Notes under the pieces: generated by a model | Databases searched by the model: none | What the model was told of the DNA's origin: nothing | The model's input: the letters and a program-made list of their open reading frames with translations, nothing else | Part shown: positions 1 through 5,613 of the stretch, piece after piece | How positions within the stretch are numbered: the stretch's first letter is position 1 | Layout: every line of letters begins with the position of its first letter | Program-made: the position numbers and the translations under genes | Assembly: GCA_964460435.1 (NCBI GenBank) | Contig: CAYWRH010000166.1 | Span: 1 to 9,215 of the forward strand | DNA length: 9,215 nt | DNA from: JAAZBV01 sp964460435 | GTDB lineage: Bacteria > Desulfobacterota > DSM-4660 > Desulfatiglandales > HGW-15 | Direction: 5' to 3'

Positions 1-2
1 AA

Positions 3-116
3 AGTCAGGTGTCTGCATGGGAAAAAAATCGAAATAACAGTGCAAAAAAGATTGTCTGGCAATTTATAACATCCGATGCACGGGTAAAACTTAAACACCT
101 TTATCCGAAATTATAA
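3..116 (+). pseudogene. 3' end of an IS630-family transposase (partial, enters from the left edge)
   Basis: The third forward frame is open from the window edge to a TAA at 114-116 and gives 37 residues. They include a 'SAWEKNRNNSAKKIVWQF' stretch and then 'TSDARVKLKHLYP'. This matches what I know of the extreme C-terminus of IS630-family DDE transposases, typically 'W..RN....IDW.FTT.DARIKLKRLYP'. Only the tail is visible: the DDE residues and left end lie outside the window, so whether the element is intact cannot be judged. The inverted-repeat end of the element should lie between about 117 and 135, just after the stop, where TA dinucleotides (the usual IS630 target) are frequent, but I could not define it. 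The next frame downstream belongs to a gene without its 5' part, as expected if this element or its ancestor inserted there. Assignment is by motif memory only. Confidence 0.72.
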
Positions 117-126
117 TTGTTACTAG

Positions 127-627
127 ATACTAGGTACTTACTCATCTGGAAATATCCTTGTCGGAAATTATTCACTCACTATCAGTGCTAACTTATATAA
201 GACATTAGTAATAGATAATATCAATACTCTGGCAGGTGAAACTACTGTTGAAGATATACTATTGGTCAGTGATGATGTTGACACTGACAACATGTCAGAT
301 GAATGGGAAGCTTTATGTTTTGGCAATTTGTCTCGGGATGGGATAGGAGATTATGATATTGATGGTTTGACCGATTTGATTGAATTCCAGATGGGTACGA
401 ATCCAATATCATCCGATACAGACAGAGATGGGATGTCAGACGGATGGGAGGTTAGATATAATCTAAATCCTTTGAAAAATGATGCCTCCGGTGATCCGGA
501 TAATGATGAATGCATTAATCTGCAGGAATATTATCAGGGGGGAAATCCCGGTGTTCCTGATATCGATTGTTTCCCTTGGGAACTGTTTTATCCAATATTT
601 TCAGGTAAAAGGTTGCATATTAAATAA
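127..627 (+). pseudogene. 5'-truncated secreted protein: carboxypeptidase-regulatory-like fold plus TSP3/Ca-binding repeats
   Basis: The frame is open from just after a TAG at 124-126 to the TAA at 625-627. The first credible start codon is a TTG at 262, without a good ribosome site, in the middle of a domain. Residues encoded from 127 ('TYSSGNILVGNYSLTISA', then 'AGETTV') look like the last strands of a CarboxypepD_reg beta-sandwich. The part from about 274 on has Asp-rich 'DVDTDNMSDEWE', 'DYDIDGLTDLIEFQMGTNP', 'DTDRDGMSDGWEVRYNLNP' and 'DPDNDECINLQEYYQGGNP' units. These are thrombospondin type 3-like calcium-binding repeats found in secreted or surface proteins. The end 'PWELFYPIF...' looks like a natural C-terminus. 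No signal peptide or start is present, and the 5' part is replaced by the IS630 tail, so I call a remnant. A short product translated from 262 is possible but unlikely to fold normally. Confidence 0.62.
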
Positions 628-664
628 AAACCAAATCTCAAAATGACAATTGTCGATATTAGAA

Positions 665-697
665 GAAAGGTATAAAAAATTATTTATTATACCTTTC
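665..697 (+). terminator. Perfect 11-bp hairpin, probable intrinsic terminator
   Basis: The arm GAAAGGTATAA (665-675) is the exact reverse complement of TTATACCTTTC (687-697). The 11-nt A/T loop could pair further after one mismatch. T-rich sequence follows on the right (700-709), and A-rich sequence sits inside the arm. It lies between the truncated gene ending at 627 and the glycosyltransferase operon, so it probably ends transcription from the left. The stem is AT-rich and the U tract is imperfect, so an operator or attenuator role is not excluded. Confidence 0.5.
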
Positions 698-792
698 AAT
701 TTATTGTTTCCTATCATATGTATTTCAGTACATTTATTTTCTAAACAAAGTTAGTGAATTTTTCAAATACTGTATCTGATGGAGATTGAAAA

Positions 793-1896
793 TTGAGAAT
801 AGCCTTTTTAATTACAAGATCTGATGAAATAGGAGGAGCTCATATTCATGTTCGGGATATGGCATTAGCGCTGAAAAAAAACAAATGTGAAGTAAGTATT
901 ATTATAGGAGGACATGGCATTTTTGCTGAGTTATTGAAAAATGCTGGTATTGAAGTTCATTGTTTAAAACATTTAGTAAGGCCTATCGATTTTTCAAAAG
1001 ATTTTTTGGCATTTTTTGAGATTCGCAAAGTGCTGCAGTATTTAAAACCTGATTTGTTAAGTATACATTCGGCCAAAGCAGGAATATTAGGAAGACTAAG
1101 TGCATCAGGAATGAAGTTGCCGGTAATTTTTACTGCTCATGGGTGGTCTTTTACCGATGGAATTCCAATGCTGCAACGCTGGTTGTTTTACTGTCTTGAA
1201 AAATTAACAGCCCCTTTATCAACTCGTATTATTTGTGTTTCCGAATATGATCGAAGGTTGGCTATAAATAGAAAGATTGGAAATGAAAATAAAATTCAGA
1301 CAATTCATAATGGAATGCCCGAGTTGCTTGATACGGGGAATATTGCCGATCCAGGGATAGACCCCCCAACATTCCTTATGGTCGCACGATTTGATAATCA
1401 AAAAGATCAAGCCCTTCTGATAAAAGCGACTAGTTTGGTTAAAGGTTTTAAACTTACATTAATTGGGGACGGAAGACTGTTACAGCAAGCAAAAGATATG
1501 GTAACATCATTAAACATTAATGACCGGGTTGAGTTTTTAGGAAGGATACTTGCTACAGAAGATATATTTTCCAGATATCAGGGTTATCTTTTAATATCTA
1601 AATGGGAAGGATTGCCACGATCTATCATTGAGGCAATGAGAGCCGGTTTGCCTGTCATTGCATCTGATGTTGGTGGATGTTCTGAGGAAATAAGGGATGG
1701 GTTAAACGGTTTTATAGTACCCAGAGATAACCTTGAAATCCTTGTTTCAAGATTATCCCTCCTTGCATCAAATCCTTTGCTAAGGATTGAGATGGGGAAA
1801 AAAAGCAGATTTATCTATGAAAATGAGTTTATTTTTCAAAAAATGTATACAAAAACTACCGGGTTATATGCTGAAATTTTAACTGCCGAATGCTAA
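793..1896 (+). CDS. Glycosyltransferase family 4 (GT-B fold, polysaccharide assembly)
   Basis: This is a retaining GT-B enzyme of 367 aa, predicted to add a sugar from a nucleotide donor to a lipid-linked oligosaccharide on the cytoplasmic face of the inner membrane. The N-terminal half has the acceptor-side signature 'SDEIGGAHIHVRDMA' (residues 10-24) and 'IHSAKAGILGRLSA' (91-104), followed by 'TAHGW' and 'ICVSEYDR'. The C-terminal donor domain starts near 192 ('TFLMVARF') and carries 'LIGDG' (223-227) and the EX7E motif from E272 to E280 in 'EGLPRSIIE', then 'AGLPVIASDVGG'. Length is normal for the family. The start is TTG at 793, supported by GGAG at 781-784, 8 nt upstream; the Rossmann strand 'RIAFLITRS' begins directly after it, so no upstream start is needed. 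It is the first gene of a three-gene operon, with 36 bp to the next. Exact sugar and linkage cannot be told. Confidence 0.9.
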   Translation: MRIAFLITRSDEIGGAHIHVRDMALALKKNKCEVSIIIGGHGIFAELLKNAGIEVHCLKHLVRPIDFSKDFLAFFEIRKVLQYLKPDLLSIHSAKAGILGRLSASGMKLPVIFTAHGWSFTDGIPMLQRWLFYCLEKLTAPLSTRIICVSEYDRRLAINRKIGNENKIQTIHNGMPELLDTGNIADPGIDPPTFLMVARFDNQKDQALLIKATSLVKGFKLTLIGDGRLLQQAKDMVTSLNINDRVEFLGRILATEDIFSRYQGYLLISKWEGLPRSIIEAMRAGLPVIASDVGGCSEEIRDGLNGFIVPRDNLEILVSRLSLLASNPLLRIEMGKKSRFIYENEFIFQKMYTKTTGLYAEILTAEC

Positions 1897-1932
1897 TTAT
1901 TATTTAGGCAGTCAATAATAGACAGGATTATT

Positions 1933-2922
1933 ATGAGAGTTTCAATAACAGGAGGTACTGGTTGTCTTGGCCTACCGTTAATTAATAAGTTTATTTCTAT
2001 TGGTGCAAATTTGAAATTTCTTTCTTTACCGGATGAGGCAGATAAAACTCGATTAAAACAATATGGTGAAATTATTTTGGGTGATATTAATTCGGAATCC
2101 TCACTTGACCTGTTAACGAAAAATTGTGATGTGGTTTTCCATTTAGCTGCAAAAGTTCATACTATCCCAAGGACAAAAGATGAAGAACAAGATTTTTATA
2201 AGGTAAATGTTGAAGGAACAAAAAAATTATTAGAGGCTGCAAAAAGAAATGAAGTCAAGCGGTTAATTTATTACAGCACTGTTGGTGTTTACGGTAAGGA
2301 ATTCAATTTTTATGGAGACGAATTGTCACCCTGTAATCCCAATACTGTATATTCTAAAAGTAAATATCAAGCAGAGAAACTGGTACTTGAATCTTCAAAA
2401 AATGGAGGGCCGGAAGGGGTTGTTTTACGATTTCCGGTTGTTTATGGTCCTGAGGACAGAGGAAATGTTGCCAGGATGATTAAAGCTATTCGCAGAAATC
2501 TATTTTTTTATATTGGTGATGGGAGTGCAAAACGCAGTATTATTTCATCGAAGAATACTGCTGAAGCAGCATTTCTATCAGCATTTGAGACTGATGCTTC
2601 CAATCAAATATTTTGCGTAACGGATGGGTGTGATTATTCAATGGAGCAGTTGGTTGATGCAATATGTCTCATTTTAAATAAAAAATGGAGACCTTTTCAT
2701 ATACCAAATTTTATAGCAAATTGGATAGGGAAAGTTGGGGATCTATTTGAAGAAATATTAAAGATAGACTTCCCAATCAATACATCAAAAGTAAGAAAAT
2801 TATCCCATTCTCTTACTTTTTCATGCAGTAAAGCAAAAAAAATTTTACATTATACTCCTGTAGAAAATCTTAAAGAAGGATTATCCCTAGAAGTTGAATG
2901 GCTTAAAAAAGTAAATAAATAG
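1933..2922 (+). CDS. NAD-dependent sugar epimerase/dehydratase-family (SDR) enzyme, WbpV/Gne-like
   Basis: This extended short-chain dehydrogenase/reductase of 329 aa should act on a nucleotide sugar in the cytoplasm. Seen in the sequence: N-terminal Rossmann motif 'TGGTGCLG' (GxxGxxG, G7-G13), acidic 'GDI' at 50-52, 'VFHLAAKVH' (68-76), 'NVEGTKKLLEAA' (92-103), 'YYSTVGVYG' with catalytic S115/T116, and Y140-x3-K144 in 'YSKSK'. 'LRFPVVYGPEDRG' follows. The ATG at 1933 has AGGA at 1924-1927. The neighbour downstream is a polyprenyl-phosphate sugar transferase. An epimerase next to a WbpL/WecA-type enzyme is the classic arrangement in which the reductase makes UDP-D-QuiNAc or UDP-D-FucNAc, or an epimerase makes UDP-GalNAc, for the first sugar of the repeat unit. 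Family is certain. The 4-ketoreductase role is inference, strengthened by the dehydratase-like gene beginning at 9129. Confidence 0.88.
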   Translation: MRVSITGGTGCLGLPLINKFISIGANLKFLSLPDEADKTRLKQYGEIILGDINSESSLDLLTKNCDVVFHLAAKVHTIPRTKDEEQDFYKVNVEGTKKLLEAAKRNEVKRLIYYSTVGVYGKEFNFYGDELSPCNPNTVYSKSKYQAEKLVLESSKNGGPEGVVLRFPVVYGPEDRGNVARMIKAIRRNLFFYIGDGSAKRSIISSKNTAEAAFLSAFETDASNQIFCVTDGCDYSMEQLVDAICLILNKKWRPFHIPNFIANWIGKVGDLFEEILKIDFPINTSKVRKLSHSLTFSCSKAKKILHYTPVENLKEGLSLEVEWLKKVNK

Positions 2923-2938
2923 AAGCAATAGCGAGTTT

Positions 2939-3949
2939 ATGGATGGGAATTTGCTAGCTTTTTTATTTTTTTTCTGTTTTCTTTTTAGTATTATCGGTTC
3001 AATACTAATTTTGAAGCATGCTAATATTTGGGGCCTTCTTGATCATTCAAATAATAGAAGTTCCCATAAAGGTATTATCCCAAAGGGTGGCGGCATTGGG
3101 GTTTTGGCGGCCTTTGTTATTACTTCCATATTAATCAAAATTTCTCCATCATTTTGGATTCCTGCTACTATTCTTTCTTTTATAAGCCTTATTGGTGATA
3201 GGAAGGAGGTGACTCCAAAGCTTCGGCTGCCTATTCAATTTATTTTAGCTATATTCTTCGTCATATGTGCTTTTATCCTTTCTGATGTTTTTTCTTTTGC
3301 GGCCCTAAGACTCTCTCCTGTTTCCTCTATCCTAATTTCTATTTTTATTATCTTTTTCATCGTCGCCACCACTAACTGGTATAACTTTATGGATGGCATT
3401 AATGGCATTGCTGGTATTACAGCTATTGTTGCTTTTAGCTTGCTTGCTTTCCATAATCATATTTCTCAGGGAGATAGTAAATTAACAATTCTGGCAGTCT
3501 CTATTGTTTTATCGTGTATTGGATTTCTTCCTTTTAATTTCCCAAACGCGAAAGTATTTATGGGCGATGTTGGCAGCATTCTGCTCGGATTTGTTTTTGC
3601 ATCTTTTGTGGTTATGCTTTCCACGAATTTTCTTGATTTCATATGCCTTGCGGGATTTCTCTTTCCATTCTATGCAGATGAATTTGTAACAATGTTTGTG
3701 CGTCTTAAAGATGGTGAAAATCTTCTTAAAGCCCATAGAAGACACTTTTATCAAATCCTTGCAAATGAGATGGGTATTGCTCACTGGAAGGTTTCTGTTG
3801 GGTATGGGGCACTCCAGTTGATAGTGGGGATAGGTATTCTGTTTATGAAACAATTCGGGTTAGCACCAGTCATAATTATGCTTTTTTTGTTTTTCAGTAT
3901 TTTTGTTTGGGCAAATTGTATTGTCAGGGTAAAGGCCATCCCTCAATGA
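2939..3949 (+). CDS. Polyprenyl-phosphate N-acetylhexosamine-1-phosphate transferase, MraY/WecA/WbpL family
   Basis: This polytopic inner-membrane protein of 336 aa transfers sugar-1-phosphate from a UDP-sugar to undecaprenyl phosphate, the initiating step of O-antigen or exopolysaccharide synthesis. About ten hydrophobic segments alternate with conserved cytoplasmic loops: 'NRSSHKGIIPKGGGIG' (39-54), 'GDRKEVTPKLRLPIQ' (86-100), 'NWYNFMDGINGIAG' (146-159, D152), 'NFPNAKVFMGDVGS' (200-213, D210), D247 in 'ADEFVTM', and the C-terminal 'AHRRHFYQ' (265-272). All are standard positions for this family. One oddity is that the usual paired Asp of the first Mg site loop reads Gly-Asp (G86-D87). The gene begins 16 bp after the epimerase, with a weak site (GAG at 2933-2935), suggesting coupled translation. 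It is the last intact gene of the operon, and a small ORF begins 1 bp after its stop. Confidence 0.9.
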   Translation: MDGNLLAFLFFFCFLFSIIGSILILKHANIWGLLDHSNNRSSHKGIIPKGGGIGVLAAFVITSILIKISPSFWIPATILSFISLIGDRKEVTPKLRLPIQFILAIFFVICAFILSDVFSFAALRLSPVSSILISIFIIFFIVATTNWYNFMDGINGIAGITAIVAFSLLAFHNHISQGDSKLTILAVSIVLSCIGFLPFNFPNAKVFMGDVGSILLGFVFASFVVMLSTNFLDFICLAGFLFPFYADEFVTMFVRLKDGENLLKAHRRHFYQILANEMGIAHWKVSVGYGALQLIVGIGILFMKQFGLAPVIIMLFLFFSIFVWANCIVRVKAIPQ

Positions 3950-3950
3950 A

Positions 3951-4019
3951 ATGAATGAAGAGGATTTGGACAGGGTGGTTGAGAGGATAAGGAAGAAGGC
4001 TGTAGGCAATAGGCTTTAG
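3951..4019 (+). pseudogene. 22-codon ORF directly behind the transferase, possible 5' stub of a lost gene
   Basis: An ATG starts 1 bp after the transferase stop and reads 'MNEEDLDRVVERIRKKA' followed by 'VGNRL' and a TAG. The first 17 residues have a normal amphipathic, charged-helix N-terminus look. The last codons come from the repeat tract (GCTGTAGGC..., TTTAG). The simplest reading is that the operon once continued and the purine-rich repeats replaced the rest of this gene. It may equally be a chance ORF. No family can be named from so little. Confidence 0.28.
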
Positions 4020-4434
4020 ACTGTAGGGAAGAAAGCTCGAAGCTCAAGGCTGAAAGGGGAAAGACAAAAATCAGAGGTCGGAAGTCAAAAGACAGAAGTC
4101 AGGGGAAAAAGTAGACTGTAGTCAGGAGGCTTTAGACTGTAGGAAGAAAATGCTGGAAAGCTGGGAGGCTGGAAAGACATTAACCAGAGGGCAGAAGACA
4201 GAAGTCAGGAGACAGAGGACAGAATACAGCGGTCAGGAGAGAGAACACAGAGGTTAGAGGCCGGAATAAAAGACCTTAGACCTAAGACAAAAATCAGGAG
4301 GTCGACAGTAGGCTTTAGGAAGAAGATAATCCTCCTTCGTTAAAGCTTCGGCGGACAGGGAAAAAAGAAGACAGTAAGCAGAGGACGGAGGTCAGAGACC
4401 TGAGACTTGAGGCCTGAGATAAGAGATGAAATGT
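3993..4434 (+). repeat. Purine-rich degenerate repeat tract (GACAGAAGTCAGG / AGGCTTTAGACTGTAGG units)
   Basis: About 440 bp without a gene and with marked strand asymmetry: the + strand is mostly A and G. Two kinds of unit recur. AGGCTTTAGACTGTAGG occurs exactly at 4011-4027 and 4127-4143, with a shortened relative at 4309-4325 (TAGGCTTTAGGAAGAAG). AAGACAGAAGTCAGG occurs exactly at 4089-4103 and 4195-4209, with many relatives (GACAGAGGACAGA, GGTCAGGAG, GGAGGTCAGAG, AGACCTGAGACTTGAGG). Stops in all + frames make coding unlikely. There are no uniform repeat and spacer lengths, so it is not CRISPR. Similar A/G-rich low-complexity tracts occur between genes in some deltaproteobacterial genomes, from memory. 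A small relative lies at about 5212-5240 beyond the first TA module. Confidence 0.75.
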
Positions 4435-4447
4435 ATGTGGGAATGGA

Positions 4448-4476
4448 TTGACATAGACCGATGACTGGTATATATT
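4448..4476 (+). promoter_or_regulatory. Sigma70-type promoter of vapBC
   Basis: A perfect TTGACA at 4448-4453, a 17-nt spacer and TATATT at 4471-4476 (5 of 6 to TATAAT) stand 30 bp before the antitoxin start. It is the first ordinary sequence after the purine-rich tract, so the module carries its own promoter and does not depend on the upstream polysaccharide operon. The -10 lies inside the decamer repeat listed separately. Confidence 0.72.
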
Positions 4477-4485
4477 GGTATATAT
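4466..4485 (+). promoter_or_regulatory. Tandem decamer TGGTATATAT x2, probable VapB operator
   Basis: TGGTATATAT occurs twice back to back (4466-4475 and 4476-4485), about one helical turn apart, each half containing the self-complementary TATATA. It covers the -10 box of the vapBC promoter. VapB-type antitoxins and VapBC complexes usually repress their own promoter by binding repeats there, so this is the likely operator. The binding role is inferred from position. Confidence 0.5.
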
Positions 4486-4505
4486 CATTATAAGGGGAGT
4501 GAATT

Positions 4506-4739
4506 ATGGAAGCAATAGCAAAGATATTTCAAAATGGCCGCTCACAGGCGGTTCGTTTGCCGAAGGTCTTCCGCCTAAAAGGAAATGAAGTTAAAATCAG
4601 CCGAAAAGGCGATAAGATAATACTTGAGCCCCTTGAAAGGAGCAAGTGGCCCGAAGGTTTCTGGGAATTATTTGCATCTGATCCTGATTTTCCCATCCCA
4701 AAAGCCCTTCCCTCTAAAGATGTCCCTGTAATAGATTGA
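4506..4739 (+). CDS. vapB: VapB/VagC-type antitoxin with AbrB-like DNA-binding domain
   Basis: A 77-aa protein, the expected antitoxin length. Residues 1-43 ('MEAIAKIFQNGRSQAVRLPK', then 'LKGNEVKISRKGDKIILEPL') form a SpoVT/AbrB swapped-hairpin DNA-binding domain of the VagC/MvpT subgroup. The tail 'WPEGFWELFASDPDFPIP' is the usual toxin-neutralising segment, with aromatic residues that fill the PIN active-site groove. The product should bind and inhibit the toxin encoded 3 bp downstream and repress the promoter at 4448-4476. Translation starts at an ATG with a strong AGGGGAG (4493-4499), 6 nt away. This strong site before the antitoxin and the weak one before the toxin would keep antitoxin in excess. 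Confidence 0.88.
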   Translation: MEAIAKIFQNGRSQAVRLPKVFRLKGNEVKISRKGDKIILEPLERSKWPEGFWELFASDPDFPIPKALPSKDVPVID

Positions 4740-4742
4740 TTT

Positions 4743-5138
4743 ATGTATCTGCTTGATACGAATATAGTTAGTTACTGGATGAGAGGGGATGCGGGTATAA
4801 TCAGCCGGATAAAGAAATGTTCTCCCGCGGATCTATCGATTTCAGCTATAACCCTTGCAGAAATATTATACGGAATAGAAAAATCACCTGTGAAAAAGAA
4901 AGAAAGGAGAGAAAAGTTAAGGCAGATTTCGGCATTATTGAGTTTATATACTTTTGATGAAACAGCAGCAGAGAAATATGCGATCATCAGATCACAACTT
5001 GAAAGAGAAGGTTTGATTATTAGTGAAAGAGATACTCAGATTGCTTCAATTGCCGTGGCAAATCATCTTGCTGTTATAACTCATAATGTGAAAGAATTCG
5101 GTAGAGTTAAAGGTTTAAAGGTTTATGACTGGGCTTGA
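4743..5138 (+). CDS. vapC: VapC-type toxin, PIN-domain ribonuclease
   Basis: The 131-aa PIN-domain endoribonuclease is full length for VapC. Known members cut tRNA or rRNA and arrest translation. Visible active-site residues are D5 in 'YLLDTNIVS', E40 in 'LAEILYGIE' and D97 in 'SERDTQIASIAVA', with 'ITHNVKEFGRVKGLKV' (112-126) supplying the usual T-x-N...F..V..L end of the family. The toxin starts 3 bp after the antitoxin stop without a clear ribosome site, so translation is probably coupled. All catalytic acids are present, so it looks active. The target RNA cannot be predicted. Confidence 0.9.
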   Translation: MYLLDTNIVSYWMRGDAGIISRIKKCSPADLSISAITLAEILYGIEKSPVKKKERREKLRQISALLSLYTFDETAAEKYAIIRSQLEREGLIISERDTQIASIAVANHLAVITHNVKEFGRVKGLKVYDWA

Positions 5139-5231
5139 CAATCCATTCTATTTCTGATGAATGTGAAAACTGAGTACTGTTAAATTAGAGGAATTTAGAA
5201 GATAGTGGTAAGTTCAGAAGTCAGCAGTCTG

Positions 5232-5266
5232 AAAAGTCGGGGGCAGTGCGTCATCCCGGCTTTTTT
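5232..5266 (+). terminator. Intrinsic terminator after vapBC
   Basis: AAAAGTCGGG (5232-5241) pairs with CCCGGCTTTT (5255-5264) with one G-T wobble. The loop is 13 nt and a run of six T occupies 5261-5266. It ends the vapBC transcript about 95 bp after the toxin stop and insulates it from the next module. The rest of the 5139-5314 stretch holds only a short copy of the purine-rich repeat (about 5212-5240) and no gene. Confidence 0.7.
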
Positions 5267-5314
5267 GTTATTTGGCCCCTTTTATATGGGTCAATAGAAA
5301 ATCAGGAAAACCAA

Positions 5315-5343
5315 TTGACAGTCGGGCTATCTTCCATTAAAGT
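5315..5343 (+). promoter_or_regulatory. Promoter of the Phd/PIN module
   Basis: A perfect TTGACA at 5315-5320, a 17-nt spacer and TAAAGT at 5338-5343 (4 of 6 to TATAAT) precede the antitoxin ATG by 33 bp. The -10 box lies within the left arm of the palindrome at 5335-5365, so repressor binding there would exclude RNA polymerase. Confidence 0.62.
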
Positions 5344-5365
5344 AGTGTTATTAACTACTTTAATG
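5335..5365. promoter_or_regulatory. Perfect 12-bp inverted repeat, probable antitoxin operator
   Basis: CATTAAAGTAGT (5335-5346) and ACTACTTTAATG (5354-5365) are exact reverse complements with a 7-nt spacer. The palindrome overlaps the -10 box and ends just before the ribosome site AAGGG (5367-5371) of the Phd-type antitoxin gene. Phd/YefM antitoxins bind palindromes in their own promoter as dimers, which fits. A hairpin in the mRNA leader is a secondary possibility. Confidence 0.68.
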
Positions 5366-5376
5366 AAAGGGTTATT

Positions 5377-5613
5377 ATGAAGACTATATCATCAGCTAAT
5401 GCAAATCGTGGTTTTTCTAAACTATTGAAAGAAGTTCGTACGGGTGAAGAGGTTACCATTCTTTCTAGAGGGACACCGGTAGCAAAGATAATATCTGTAT
5501 CATCAGAAACCATACGAAAAAGCGCTATGAAAAAATTTCTTTTATCCCGTCTTAAGTCCCAATCTGCAACAGGGATTAGGAATTGGACACGCGAAGACCT
5601 TTATAGTGATTAA
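5377..5613 (+). CDS. Phd/YefM-family antitoxin
   Basis: A 78-aa protein. Residues 1-45 ('MKTISSANANRGFSKLLKEV' followed by 'TGEEVTILSRGTPVAKIISV') form the Phd/YefM DNA-binding and dimerisation domain. The C-terminal segment ends in 'RNWTREDLYSD', the pattern 'W.R.ELY.D' typical of Phd-type antitoxins that pair with PIN toxins. It should neutralise the toxin encoded next and autorepress through the palindrome at 5335-5365. The ATG has AAGGG 5 nt upstream. The stop codon overlaps the toxin start by one base (TAATG), a sign of translational coupling. Confidence 0.88.
   Translation: MKTISSANANRGFSKLLKEVRTGEEVTILSRGTPVAKIISVSSETIRKSAMKKFLLSRLKSQSATGIRNWTREDLYSD

Noticed and set aside
262..627. 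Complete 121-aa gene starting at TTG 262
   Set aside because: The frame is open back to 127 and the upstream residues continue the same domain, while no ribosome site supports TTG 262. I treat the whole as a truncated remnant.
1901..1920. Terminator between the glycosyltransferase and the epimerase (TATTATT...AATAATA)
   Set aside because: A weak all-AT stem without a T run inside a 36-bp operon gap; chance pairing is likely.
2282..2479. 65-aa + strand ORF inside the epimerase gene
   Set aside because: Overlaps the Y140-x3-K144 region in another frame; no ribosome site and no domain.
3509..3853. 114-aa minus-strand ORF
   Set aside because: Antisense to the catalytic loops of the membrane transferase; Lys/Asn/His-rich without a recognisable pattern.
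3993..4434. CRISPR array
   Set aside because: The recurring units differ in length and spacing, there are no unique spacers of constant size, and no cas gene is present.
5274..5294. Second terminator (GGCCC...GGGTC) after vapBC
   Set aside because: Only five pairs including a wobble and no T tract behind it.
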